From Bog-756 sp963824645 (GTDB lineage: Bacteria > Actinomycetota > Acidimicrobiia > Acidimicrobiales > RAAP-2), in NCBI GenBank assembly GCA_963824645.1, contig CAWGQC010000011.1, positions 62,001-126,000 of the forward strand: a stretch of DNA of 64,000 nucleotides, read 5' to 3'. Each line of letters begins with the position of its first letter. The first letter of the stretch is position 1. The notes beneath the pieces are model-generated. The model was not told where the DNA came from and made no database searches. It worked only from the letters and a program-made list of their open reading frames with translations. A program made the position numbers and the translations under genes. This document shows positions 17,255-25,785 of the stretch, piece after piece.

Positions 17255-17302
17255 GCCCCACCAGAACCAGCATCCACACACTGCCGAGGAGTCACGATCC
17301 GC

Positions 17303-18241
17303 ATGCTCATCATCCAACGACCCACCGTCGAAACCGTCGGCGAGGAAGAGGACAACCGCCAGAGGTTCGCCGTCGGGCCGCTCGACCCCGGCTTTGGTCA
17401 CACCCTGGGCAACTCCCTGCGCCGGACCCTGCTCTCGTCCATCCCCGGTGCTTCGATCACCCAGGTCCGCTTCGATGACGCCCTGCACGAGTTCACCACC
17501 CTGCCCGGCGTCAAGGAGGATGTGACCGACCTCATCCTCAACTTGAAGGATCTGCTGTTCCGGGTGCACACCGACGAGCCGGTGACCATCCGCCTGGACA
17601 AGCGGGGACCCGGTGATGCCACCGCCGGCGATCTGCAGGTGACCGCCGATGTCGAGGTGCTCAGCCCCTCCCAGCACATCGCCTCCCTCAACGCCAAGGG
17701 CCGCCTGGCCGTCGATCTCACCGTCGAGCGGGGCCGCGGCTACCTCTCGGCCGACAAGTCGAAGCGGTCGGCCACCATCGGGGTCATCCCGGTCGACGCC
17801 ATCTTCTCGCCGGTCCGCCGGGTGGCCTTCACGGTCGAGCCGGTCCGGGTCGAGCAGTCCACCGACTTCGACCGTCTGGTCCTCGACATCGAGACCGACG
17901 GCTCCCTCACCCCCCGCGAGGCCCTGGCCTCGGCCGGCGACACCCTCCGGACCCTGGTGGGCCTGGTGGCCGACCTCGAGGACGAGCCCATGGGTCTCGA
18001 GTTGGGCGAGGTGGGCACGATCGGGACCGGCTCACCGGATCTCGATCTGCGCATCGAGGACCTCGACCTCACCGAGCGCCCCCGCAACTGCCTCAAGCGG
18101 GCCCAGATCAACACCATCGGCGAGCTGGTCGACCGCACCCTCGACGACCTGCTCAACATCACCAACTTCGGGCAGAAGTCGCTCGACGAGGTGCTCCAGA
18201 AGCTCGACGAGCGGGGCCTGTCCCTGCGGGTCAAGGACTGA
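17303..18241 (+). CDS. rpoA: RNA polymerase alpha subunit
   Basis: Scaffold for RNA polymerase assembly; its C-terminal domain binds UP elements and activators. Residues 1 to about 235 form the N-terminal dimerisation domain (GPLDPGFGHTLGNSLRRTLLSS). The C-terminal domain carries LTERPRNCLKRAQINTIGELV and NFGQKSLDEVLQKLDERGLSL. The length of 312 is normal. The ATG at 17303 follows a GAGGAG site. Confidence 0.98.
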   Translation: MLIIQRPTVETVGEEEDNRQRFAVGPLDPGFGHTLGNSLRRTLLSSIPGASITQVRFDDALHEFTTLPGVKEDVTDLILNLKDLLFRVHTDEPVTIRLDKRGPGDATAGDLQVTADVEVLSPSQHIASLNAKGRLAVDLTVERGRGYLSADKSKRSATIGVIPVDAIFSPVRRVAFTVEPVRVEQSTDFDRLVLDIETDGSLTPREALASAGDTLRTLVGLVADLEDEPMGLELGEVGTIGTGSPDLDLRIEDLDLTERPRNCLKRAQINTIGELVDRTLDDLLNITNFGQKSLDEVLQKLDERGLSLRVKD

Positions 18242-18249
18242 GCGGCGCC

Positions 18250-18603
18250 ATGCTGGGCACACCCAAGAAGGGCCGCCGGTTCGGCGGCAGCGCCGCCCAC
18301 CAGAAGGCCATGATGGGCAACCTGGTGGCCTCCCTCATCGCCGCCGAATACCTGGTGACCACCGAGGCCAAGGCCAAAGCCCTGCGACCGGTGGCCGAGA
18401 AGGTCATCACCGCCGGGGCCAAGGGCGGTCTGGCCCGTCAGCGCAACGTGGTGGCCTTCATCCGTGACAAGGAGATGGCGGCCAAACTGTTCGCCGATAT
18501 CGGTCCGCGCTACGCCGACCGTCCGGGGGGCTACACCCGCATCCTCAAGTTGGGCAACCGCTCCGGGGACAACGCCCCGATGGCCCGCATCGAATTGGTG
18601 TGA
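18250..18603 (+). CDS. rplQ: 50S ribosomal protein bL17
   Basis: Exit-region large-subunit protein. The 117 residues have the typical GRRFGGSAAHQKAMMGNLVAS start and the C-terminal GGYTRILKLGNRSGDNAPMARIELV. Unlike the usual MRHR start, this begins MLGTPKKGRRFG. It lies eight bases after rpoA and overlaps truA (GTGA, 18600-18603). Confidence 0.97.
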   Translation: MLGTPKKGRRFGGSAAHQKAMMGNLVASLIAAEYLVTTEAKAKALRPVAEKVITAGAKGGLARQRNVVAFIRDKEMAAKLFADIGPRYADRPGGYTRILKLGNRSGDNAPMARIELV

Positions 18604-19487
18604 GCCTGTCCCCCCAGGGTGGGGGGACGGACGACCGATCCGTCGACCGATCCGTCCGCTGGCGCCTCACGGTGGCCTACGACGGTTCGGCCTTCCACGG
18701 GTTTGCCGCCCAGGAGGGTCAACGCACGGTGGCCGGTGTGCTGAGCGGGGCCCTGGCTCGGATCACCCGGAGCCCGGTGGCCCTCACCTGTGCCGGGCGC
18801 ACCGACGCCGGGGTGCACGCCACCGCCCAGGTGGTCCATTTCGACTTACCGGCTGAACGGTCCGAGGGACTGGACCCTGACACTCTGGTCCGTTCCTGCA
18901 ACCGGCTGCTCGGGCCCCCGGTGGTGGTGGGCCAGGCCGCCGTGGTCCCCGCCCAATTCGACGCCCGCCGCTCGGCCACCGCCCGTCGCTACCGCTACCT
19001 GGTGGTCAACGGGCCGGTGCCCGACCCGCTCCTGGCCGGCCAGACCTGGCACGTGGCCGACCCCCTCGACCTGCGCACCATGGAGGCGGCCGCCGATGCC
19101 CTGCTCGGCCAGCACGACTTCCGGGCATTCTGCCGGCGGGTGCCGGGGTCGAGCGCCGAGGACCCGATCACCCGCCGGGTCACCGACGCCCGCTGGGCCC
19201 GGCTGGGCGGCGTCCCCGACGGGGGGGCGGTGGGTCTGCGGGAACGGCGCTCGTCGGGCACGTTGTTGCCCTGGGTGGGGGATCTGCTGGCTTTCGAGAT
19301 CGAGGCCAACGCCTTCTGCCATCAGATGGTCCGGTCGCTGGTGGGGACCCTGGTCGACGTGGGCCGAGGCCGAAAGCGGCCCTCCGACATGCTGGCCATT
19401 CTGCGCTCGGCCGACCGCCAGCAGGCCTCGCAGCCCGCCCCTCCCCAGGGCCTGACCCTGGTGGCCGTGCGCTACGACACCCCCTGA
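18600..19487 (+). CDS. truA: tRNA pseudouridine(38-40) synthase TruA
   Basis: Isomerises uridines 38-40 in the tRNA anticodon arm. The catalytic Asp is residue 69 in CAGRTDAGVHATAQVVHF; WRLTVAYDGSAFHGFAAQ opens the fold, and FEIEANAFCHQMVRSLVGTLVDVG is the conserved C-terminal half. GTG at 18600 overlaps the rplQ stop; the first 20 residues are non-conserved, so a later start is possible. The length of 295 is slightly above average. Confidence 0.95.
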   Translation: MSLSPQGGGTDDRSVDRSVRWRLTVAYDGSAFHGFAAQEGQRTVAGVLSGALARITRSPVALTCAGRTDAGVHATAQVVHFDLPAERSEGLDPDTLVRSCNRLLGPPVVVGQAAVVPAQFDARRSATARRYRYLVVNGPVPDPLLAGQTWHVADPLDLRTMEAAADALLGQHDFRAFCRRVPGSSAEDPITRRVTDARWARLGGVPDGGAVGLRERRSSGTLLPWVGDLLAFEIEANAFCHQMVRSLVGTLVDVGRGRKRPSDMLAILRSADRQQASQPAPPQGLTLVAVRYDTP

Positions 19488-19500
19488 CCGGCGGCCCGGC

Positions 19501-19529
19501 TTGCCCGGGGGGCCCACTCGTCGTATCCT
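19501..19529 (+). promoter_or_regulatory. Probable promoter for rplM-rpsI
   Basis: TTGCCC (19501-19506) and TATCCT (19524-19529) are 17 bases apart in the 171-base truA-rplM gap. It would give a leader of about 120 nt. The -35 resembles the TTGCCA of the groES promoter in this window. Confidence 0.55.
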
Positions 19530-19658
19530 TGGCGGTCGCCGGGCGAGCCCCGCCGGCCGTATCGCAGGCAGGGCACTGCCGGACGTCGTCCATCCCGGTC
19601 GACCCGCTCGCCCCCACCCCGAGGTGCGTCGACCCCGCATCACCGAACAAGGATCCCC

Positions 19659-20126
19659 GTGCGTACCTACTCGCCCAAGCCCACCGACATCACCCGCGCC
19701 TGGTGGATCGTCGATGCCGACGGTCTGGTGCTGGGCCGCCTGGCCACCGAGGTGGCCTCCCGCCTCCGGGGCAAGCACAAGCCCATCTTCGCCCCCCACG
19801 CCGACGTGGGCGACCATGTGGTGGTGATCAACGCCGACAAGGCGGTGCTCACGTCGGGCAAGGCCGACAGCAAGCTGGCCTACCGGCACAGTGGTTACCC
19901 GGGCGGGCTCACCGCCACCCGGTACAGCGATCTGATGACCGACCGGGCCGACCAGGTGGTGCGCAACGCCATCTGCGGGATGCTGCCCAAGAACCGGCTG
20001 GGGCGGCAGATGGCCTCCAAGCTCAAGGTCTACGTCGGTCCCGACCATCCCCACACCGCCCAGTCCCCCGAGCCTCTGGAGCTCCCCGATGCCCGTCGCA
20101 CGGCATCGGCCCGGAGCGGTGCCTGA
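19659..20126 (+). CDS. rplM: 50S ribosomal protein uL13
   Basis: Early-assembly large-subunit protein. The GTG at 19659 gives MRTYSPKPTDITRAWWIVDA and 155 residues. ADGLVLGRLATEVASRLRGK, GDHVVVINADK and GMLPKNRLGRQM are diagnostic. Paired with rpsI as in nearly all bacteria, 52 bases apart. Confidence 0.98.
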   Translation: MRTYSPKPTDITRAWWIVDADGLVLGRLATEVASRLRGKHKPIFAPHADVGDHVVVINADKAVLTSGKADSKLAYRHSGYPGGLTATRYSDLMTDRADQVVRNAICGMLPKNRLGRQMASKLKVYVGPDHPHTAQSPEPLELPDARRTASARSGA

Positions 20127-20178
20127 AGCTCGGGCCCCCGAGAACGCCACCCCCTAGTCGAATCGCGAGGAACAGACC

Positions 20179-20577
20179 GTGCCCACCGCCCCACCCCTGT
20201 GTCAGACCACCGGCCGCCGCAAGCGGGCCGTGGCCCGGGTCCGGGTCCGTCCGGGCCAGGGCAAGATCACTGTCAACGGCCACGCCTTCGAGGAGTACTT
20301 CACCTCGGCCACCCACCGGATGGTGGTGACCGAGCCCCTGCGCCTGACCGATTCGACCGAGTCGTGGGACATCGACGTGACCATCGACGGTGGCGGTGTG
20401 TCCGGTCAGGCCGGGGCCTTCCGGCTGGGCATCGCCCGGGCCCTGATCGAGCTCGACCCCGAGAAGCGGACCTCGCTCAAGAAGGCGGGATTCCTCACCC
20501 GTGACGCCCGCGAGAAGGAATCGAAGAAGTACGGCCTGAAGAAGGCCCGCAAGGCTCCTCAGTACTCCAAGCGGTAA
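20179..20577 (+). CDS. rpsI: 30S ribosomal protein uS9
   Basis: Head protein whose C-terminal Lys-Arg contacts the P-site tRNA anticodon. The 132 residues include TTGRRKRAVARVRVRPGQGKI, then DGGGVSGQAGAFRLGIARAL, and end in the expected KKARKAPQYSKR. GTG start with GAGGAA upstream. Confidence 0.98.
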   Translation: MPTAPPLCQTTGRRKRAVARVRVRPGQGKITVNGHAFEEYFTSATHRMVVTEPLRLTDSTESWDIDVTIDGGGVSGQAGAFRLGIARALIELDPEKRTSLKKAGFLTRDAREKESKKYGLKKARKAPQYSKR

Positions 20578-20581
20578 ACCA

Positions 20582-21949
20582 GTGGTCCGTATCCGGTTCG
20601 GCACCGACGGCGTCCGGGGCGTCGCCAATGTCGAGCTCACCCCCGAGCTGGTCCTCTCGCTCGGCCGGGCCATCGCCCGCACCATTTCGGCCGCCACCTT
20701 TCTGGTCGGTCGCGACACCCGTCGCTCGGGCCCCATGCTGCAGGCCGCCCTGTCGGCCGGGCTGGCCGGCGAGGGGGCCGACGTGGTCGACCTCGGGGTG
20801 CTCCCCACCCCGGCCCTGGCCTGGCTGTCCGCTGTGCGCAATGTTCCGGCGGTGGTCATCTCGGCCTCCCACAACCCGTTCGCCGACAACGGCATCAAGG
20901 TGTTCGCCGCCGGGGGGGCCAAGCTCGACGCCGCCGTGGAGGCGGCCATCGAGGGCGAGCTCGAGCGCATCCTCGATCCGTCGGTCAAGGGTCCCCGCTC
21001 CCTGGAGGGCCACGGGGTGGGCCGGGTCGACGTGGAGCCCGGCATCGGGGACGACTACGTGGACCACCTGCGTACCCTGTTGGAGGGACGGACCCTCGAC
21101 CGTCTCAAGGTGGTGGTGGACAGCGCCCACGGGGCGGCCTCGGCCCTGGCCGCCCAGGTGTTCGAGCGTCTCGGGGCCGAGGTCGTGGCCATCGGGTGCG
21201 AGCCCGACGGCGCCAACATCAACGCCGGTTGCGGTTCGACCTCCATCGACACGCTGGCCGGCGCCGTGGTCGAGTACCAGGCCGACCTGGGTCTGGCCCT
21301 CGACGGGGACGCCGACCGCCTGCTGGCCGTCACCGCCGACGGGGAGGTGGTAAGCGGTGACGAGCTCCTGGCCCTGTTCGCCGTGGATCTGGCCGAGCGG
21401 GGCCAACTGGCCGGCAACACCGTGGTGGTCACGGTCATGACCAACCTCGGATTTCGCCGGGCCATGGAGGAGCGGGGCATCGTGGTCAAGGAGACCCCGG
21501 TCGGAGACCGCTACGTCCTGGCTGCCCTGGACAAGGACGGGCTGGCTCTGGGCGGTGAGCAGTCCGGGCACATCATCTTCCGCCGGTTGGCCACCACCGG
21601 CGACGGGCTGCTGACCGGACTGGTCCTGGCCGACCTGGTGGTGCGGACGGCCACCCCGCTGGCCGGACTGCTCGACGGCCTGCTCACCCGGGTCCCCCAG
21701 GTGCTGGTCAACGTGCCCGTTCCCAACACCGAACTGCTGGCCGAGGCGGCGGCGGTGTGGTCGGCCGTCGACGAGGAGAGCGAGCGTCTGGGGGACGACG
21801 GCCGGGTCCTGCTGCGGCCCAGCGGGACCGAACCCCTGGTCCGGGTCATGGTGGAGGCGTTGGGCCCGGGGGTGGCCGAGGAGATCGCCCAACGGCTGGC
21901 CACCCTGGTCGAGTTCGAGCTGCAGGCGGCGGCAGCCACCCACGGCTGA
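20582..21949 (+). CDS. glmM: Phosphoglucosamine mutase
   Basis: Converts glucosamine-6-phosphate to glucosamine-1-phosphate on the way to UDP-GlcNAc and peptidoglycan. The 455 residues show FGTDGVRGVAN at the start, the phospho-serine Ser96 in SASHNP, the Mg-binding Asp241, Asp243 and Asp245 in DGDADR, the sugar loop GGEQSGH and the phosphate loop RPSGTEPLVRVM. GTG at 20582 is four bases after rpsI. The next gene, glmS, makes its substrate. Confidence 0.97.
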   Translation: MVRIRFGTDGVRGVANVELTPELVLSLGRAIARTISAATFLVGRDTRRSGPMLQAALSAGLAGEGADVVDLGVLPTPALAWLSAVRNVPAVVISASHNPFADNGIKVFAAGGAKLDAAVEAAIEGELERILDPSVKGPRSLEGHGVGRVDVEPGIGDDYVDHLRTLLEGRTLDRLKVVVDSAHGAASALAAQVFERLGAEVVAIGCEPDGANINAGCGSTSIDTLAGAVVEYQADLGLALDGDADRLLAVTADGEVVSGDELLALFAVDLAERGQLAGNTVVVTVMTNLGFRRAMEERGIVVKETPVGDRYVLAALDKDGLALGGEQSGHIIFRRLATTGDGLLTGLVLADLVVRTATPLAGLLDGLLTRVPQVLVNVPVPNTELLAEAAAVWSAVDEESERLGDDGRVLLRPSGTEPLVRVMVEALGPGVAEEIAQRLATLVEFELQAAAATHG

Positions 21950-21984
21950 GTCCTCCCGGGTACCCCGGGGCGGTGGTGTCCCAC

Positions 21985-21990
21985 TAGCCT
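21985..21990 (+). promoter_or_regulatory. Start-proximal TAGCCT element (glmS)
   Basis: TAGCCT ends eight bases before the glmS ATG. This matches a -10 element of a leaderless or nearly leaderless transcript. No clear -35. Confidence 0.45.
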
Positions 21991-21998
21991 CGGAAGCC

Positions 21999-23885
21999 AT
22001 GTGCGGCATTATCGGCATCACCTATGGGGCGGTGGGTACCGACGGGGATGGTGAGGACCCGGCCGTGCTGGGGGTCCTCCTCGAGGGCCTGGCCCGCCTC
22101 GAGTACCGGGGGTACGACTCGGCCGGCATCGCCCTGGTCGGAACCGACCAGGGCACCGGCCTGTGGCGGGCCCGAGCGGCCAACGGGACCCGCTCGCTCG
22201 ACGACCTGATCAAGCGGGCCGAGGGGGCACCGGCCACCGCCACCGCCGGTGTGGGCCACACCCGCTGGGCCACCCACGGGGGGCCGACCGAAGGCAACGC
22301 CCATCCCCATGTCGACTGCTCGGGTCGTCTGGCTCTCATCCACAACGGGATCATCGAGAACCACGTCGAGCTCACCGACGAGCTCACCGCCGCCGGTCAC
22401 GTCTTCGCCTCCGAGACCGACACCGAGGTCCTGGTCCATCTCATCGAGTCGGCCCTGACCGACCGCCCCGACGGTGGCCTGGCCGAAGCGGTGCGCTCCG
22501 CTCTGGGCCGGGTCCATGGCGCTTTTTCGGTGGCCGTCGTCCACGCCGACGATCCCCAGTTGGTGGTGGGGGCCCGCCGGGTCTCGCCCCTCCTGCTCGG
22601 GGTGTCCGACGGGGCCGCCTTTCTGGCTTCCGACATCCCGGCCATCCTCGGCCTGACCCGTGACTTCTTCGTGCTGGAGGACGACCAGGTGGCCGAGTTG
22701 CGGCCGGGGTCGGTGCGGGTCACCGCCCTCGACGGCTCCGAGGTCACACCGGACCGGATGACCGTCGACTGGGATCTCGACGCCGCCCGCAAGGACGGCT
22801 TCGACGACTTCATGAGCAAGGAGATCCACGAGCAGCCCAGAGCGGTGGCCGACACCCTGCTCGACCGGTTGCTGCCCGACGGGACCCTGGTCCTCGACGA
22901 AGTCCACATCACCCACGAGGAATTCCGGGCCTTCGACAAGGTGTTCATCGTGGCCTGCGGCAGCAGCTACCACGCCGGCCTCATGGCCAAGTACGCCATC
23001 GAGCACTGGGCCCGCCTGGCCGTGGAGATCGACATCGCCAGCGAGTTCCGCTACCGCGATCCGGTCCTCGACGAACGCACCCTGGTCATCGGGGTGAGCC
23101 AGTCGGGCGAGACGGCCGACACCATGGAGGCCGTCAACGAGGCCCGCCGGCTCGGGGCCAAGGTGCTGGTCATCTCCAACGTGGTCGACTCGTCCATGGC
23201 CCGCAAGGCTGACGCCGTGCTGTACACCCGGGCGGGTCCCGAAATCGGGGTGGCCGCCACTAAGACCCATCTGGCCCAGATCACCGCCCTCGAGATCCTG
23301 GCCCTCTACCTGGGTCAGGTCCGCGGCACGTTGGCCCCGGCCGACGCCCGGTCGCTGTTCGACGCCATGGGCGTGCTCCCCGAACAGGTGGCCACGGCCA
23401 TCGGGCGGGCCGATGAGGTGGAGGCGGTGGCCTTCCGTTACCGTGATTCGCCCTCGTTCATCTTCCTCGGCCGTCAGGTCGGCTATCCGGTGGCCCTGGA
23501 GGGGGCGCTCAAGTTGAAGGAGCTCTCCTACCTGCGGGCCGAGGGATTCCCGGGTGGGGAGCTCAAGCACGGTCCGATCGCCCTGGTCGAACCGGGGACG
23601 GTGGTCATCGGGGTGGCTACCCGCACGCCGACCTGGGGCAAGTTGATGGCCAACGTGGCCGAGGTCAAGAGCCGGGGGGCCACCGTGGTGCTGGTGGCCA
23701 ACGACGGCGACCACGAGACGGCCCGCCAGGCCGACGCCGTGTTGTGGGTGCCGAAAACCCAGCACCTGTTCGCTCCCATCGTCGACGTGGTGCCCCTCCA
23801 GATGTTCGCCTACGCCCTGGCCCGCCTGCACGGCCACGACGTCGACCGTCCCCGCAACCTGGCCAAGGTGGTCACCGTCGAGTGA
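21999..23885 (+). CDS. glmS: Glutamine-fructose-6-phosphate aminotransferase (isomerizing)
   Basis: Makes glucosamine-6-phosphate from fructose-6-phosphate and glutamine. The N-terminal nucleophile Cys2 is in MCGIIGI; the glutaminase domain (about 1-240) has GHTRWATHGGPTEGNAHPH. Two SIS domains follow, with CGSSYHAGLMAKY and GVSQSGETADTMEA, and the C terminus ends RPRNLAKVVTVE. The 628 residues are slightly longer than E. coli's 609. The stop overlaps the probable acpS start (GTGA). Confidence 0.98.
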   Translation: MCGIIGITYGAVGTDGDGEDPAVLGVLLEGLARLEYRGYDSAGIALVGTDQGTGLWRARAANGTRSLDDLIKRAEGAPATATAGVGHTRWATHGGPTEGNAHPHVDCSGRLALIHNGIIENHVELTDELTAAGHVFASETDTEVLVHLIESALTDRPDGGLAEAVRSALGRVHGAFSVAVVHADDPQLVVGARRVSPLLLGVSDGAAFLASDIPAILGLTRDFFVLEDDQVAELRPGSVRVTALDGSEVTPDRMTVDWDLDAARKDGFDDFMSKEIHEQPRAVADTLLDRLLPDGTLVLDEVHITHEEFRAFDKVFIVACGSSYHAGLMAKYAIEHWARLAVEIDIASEFRYRDPVLDERTLVIGVSQSGETADTMEAVNEARRLGAKVLVISNVVDSSMARKADAVLYTRAGPEIGVAATKTHLAQITALEILALYLGQVRGTLAPADARSLFDAMGVLPEQVATAIGRADEVEAVAFRYRDSPSFIFLGRQVGYPVALEGALKLKELSYLRAEGFPGGELKHGPIALVEPGTVVIGVATRTPTWGKLMANVAEVKSRGATVVLVANDGDHETARQADAVLWVPKTQHLFAPIVDVVPLQMFAYALARLHGHDVDRPRNLAKVVTVE

Positions 23886-24400
23886 GTCCCGCCGGCCGCG
23901 GGTCCGCCGCCGGGCTGTCCGGGGCGGCCGCCGATCAGGTCCGCCAGAAGATGCTGTCCGAGATGCGGGGCACCGTGGTGGGCGTGGGTGTCGATGCGGT
24001 GGAGGTGGAGCGGTTCCGCCGGGTGCTCGACCGCCGACCCCACCTGGCCCAGCGGGTGTTCACCGCCGTCGAGCGCGGCTACGCCGGACGGGCCGCTGAT
24101 CCGGTGCCCCGGCTGTGCACCCGGTTCGCGGCCAAGGAGGCGGTCATGAAGGCGCTCGGGGTGGGACTGGGCGCCTTCGCCTTCACCGAGGTGGAAGTGG
24201 TACGGGTCGGTCTCGACGCTCCCACGCTGGCTCTGCACGGTGCCGCCGCGGCCCGGGCCGGCCGACACGGCGTGGTCCGGTGGCATCTCTCCCTCACCCA
24301 CACCGCCCAGGTGGCCCTGGCCCTGGTCATCGCCGAGGGCTCTCCGGGCGGTGGACCGGGCCGGCCCGCCCTGTCCACGGACGGGGCCACGACGCCGTAG
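23882..24400 (+). CDS. acpS: Holo-[acyl-carrier-protein] synthase
   Basis: Transfers 4'-phosphopantetheine from CoA to acyl carrier protein. VGVGVDAVEVERFRRVL holds the Mg-binding Asp, and RFAAKEAVMKALG the second acidic ligand; LSLTHTAQVALALV is the conserved end. GTG 23882 overlaps the glmS stop and has AAGGTGG ten bases upstream, giving 172 residues. The domain proper begins at ATG 23963 (145 residues), an equally defensible start since the first 27 residues look non-conserved. Confidence 0.88.
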   Translation: MSPAGRGSAAGLSGAAADQVRQKMLSEMRGTVVGVGVDAVEVERFRRVLDRRPHLAQRVFTAVERGYAGRAADPVPRLCTRFAAKEAVMKALGVGLGAFAFTEVEVVRVGLDAPTLALHGAAAARAGRHGVVRWHLSLTHTAQVALALVIAEGSPGGGPGRPALSTDGATTP

Positions 24401-24403
24401 CGT
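24398..24403 (+). promoter_or_regulatory. Start-proximal TAGCGT element (nnr)
   Basis: TAGCGT overlaps the acpS stop codon and ends eight bases before the nnr ATG. Same arrangement as at glmS and purN. Confidence 0.4.
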
Positions 24404-24411
24404 CACTACCA

Positions 24412-25785
24412 ATGCGACCGGTGCTGACCGTGGCCGAGATGAATGCCGTCGACGCCGCCGCCGCCACCCATGTCGATCTCGACGTGCTGATCGGGCGGGC
24501 CGGGTGGGCGGTGTGCGGCGCCGCCCTGGCCATACTGGGTGGGGCCTACGGGCGCCGGGTGGTGGTCATCGCCGGCCGGGGCCACAACGGCGCCGACGGA
24601 CGGGTGGCCGCCGCCCTTCTGGTCCGTCGGGGGGCGCGGGTGGAGGTGGTGGAGGCCGGCGCGGCCGCCGCCGTCGACCGGTGCGACCTGATCATCGACG
24701 CCGCCTACGGGACGGGGTTCCATGGTCGGTACCAGGCGCCGGACGTGCCCACCGGTGTGCCCGTGCTGGCCGTGGACGTCCCGTCGGGGATCGAGGGCGA
24801 CACCGGGGCCTCCGCCGGCTCCCCTCTGACGGCCGACCGCACGGTCACCTTCGTGGCCCTCAAGCCGGGGCTCCTCCAGGGCGAGGGGGTGGCCCGGTCC
24901 GGTCGGGTGGAGGTGGCCGACATCGGACTGTGGCCCGGTGACCCGGTGATCTCGCTCATGGAGGACGGCGACCTGGCCGACCTCTATCCGTCCCGCCACT
25001 CCGATGGCAACAAGTGGTCGGCGGCCGTCCTGGTGGTGGCCGGCTCGCCGGGCATGAACGGAGCCGCCGCCCTCTGTAGCCGGGCCGCCTACCGGGCCGG
25101 GGCGGGCATGGTCCGTCTGGGTGTGCCGGGCGCCTCGCTGTCGGAGGCACCGGCCAGCGAAGCGGTCAGCGTGTCCCTCGGGGCCGAGGGGTGGGCCGGC
25201 GCCGCCCTGGAGGTGGCCGCCCGTTGTCGGGCCGTGGTGGTCGGACCCGGGCTCGGACGGGCCGATGCCACCGCCTCGGAGGTGCGACGTCTGGTGGCCG
25301 AGTCGCCCGTTCCGGTGGTGGTCGACGCCGACGGGCTCTTCGCCCTCGGCCCGGTGTCGGACGGGCCGGTCTCCAGCCGGTCGACCGTGGTGCTCACTCC
25401 CCATGACGGGGAGTACGCCCGGCTGATGGGGTCCGACCCCGGTCCCGACCGGATCCAGTCCAGTCGGCGCCTGGCCGTCGGCTCCCAAACGGTGGCCCTG
25501 CTCAAGGGACCGACCACCGCCGTGGCCTCGCCCGATGAACGGGTCCTGCTGGCCCGGGCGGGCACGCCGGCGCTGGCCACGGCGGGCACCGGCGACGTCC
25601 TGTCCGGAGTTATCGGGGCCATGCTGGCCCGCGGGGTGGAGCCCCGCCCGGCCGCCGCCCTGGCTGCCCACATCCACGGCCGGGCCGGGGCCCGGGGTCC
25701 CGGCGAGGGTCTGGTGGCCGGTGACTTGCCCGACCTGGTGGCCGACGTGGTGGCCGACCTGCGCCCGGCCGGTGCCCGTGGCTGA
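24412..25785 (+). CDS. nnr: Bifunctional NAD(P)H-hydrate epimerase/dehydratase
   Basis: Repairs hydrated NADH and NADPH. The N-terminal epimerase domain (about 1-205) has VVVIAGRGHNGADGRVAAALL, VDVPSGIEGDTG and TFVALKPGLLQGEG. The ADP- or ATP-dependent dehydratase domain (about 215-457) has VLVVAGSPGMNGAA, VVVDADGLFAL, TPHDGEYARLMG and the catalytic GTGDVLSG. The ATG at 24412 matches the family start; the frame is open upstream inside acpS. The epimerase loop reads GHNGADG where NNGGDG is usual. Overlaps alr by eight bases. Confidence 0.94.
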   Translation: MRPVLTVAEMNAVDAAAATHVDLDVLIGRAGWAVCGAALAILGGAYGRRVVVIAGRGHNGADGRVAAALLVRRGARVEVVEAGAAAAVDRCDLIIDAAYGTGFHGRYQAPDVPTGVPVLAVDVPSGIEGDTGASAGSPLTADRTVTFVALKPGLLQGEGVARSGRVEVADIGLWPGDPVISLMEDGDLADLYPSRHSDGNKWSAAVLVVAGSPGMNGAAALCSRAAYRAGAGMVRLGVPGASLSEAPASEAVSVSLGAEGWAGAALEVAARCRAVVVGPGLGRADATASEVRRLVAESPVPVVVDADGLFALGPVSDGPVSSRSTVVLTPHDGEYARLMGSDPGPDRIQSSRRLAVGSQTVALLKGPTTAVASPDERVLLARAGTPALATAGTGDVLSGVIGAMLARGVEPRPAAALAAHIHGRAGARGPGEGLVAGDLPDLVADVVADLRPAGARG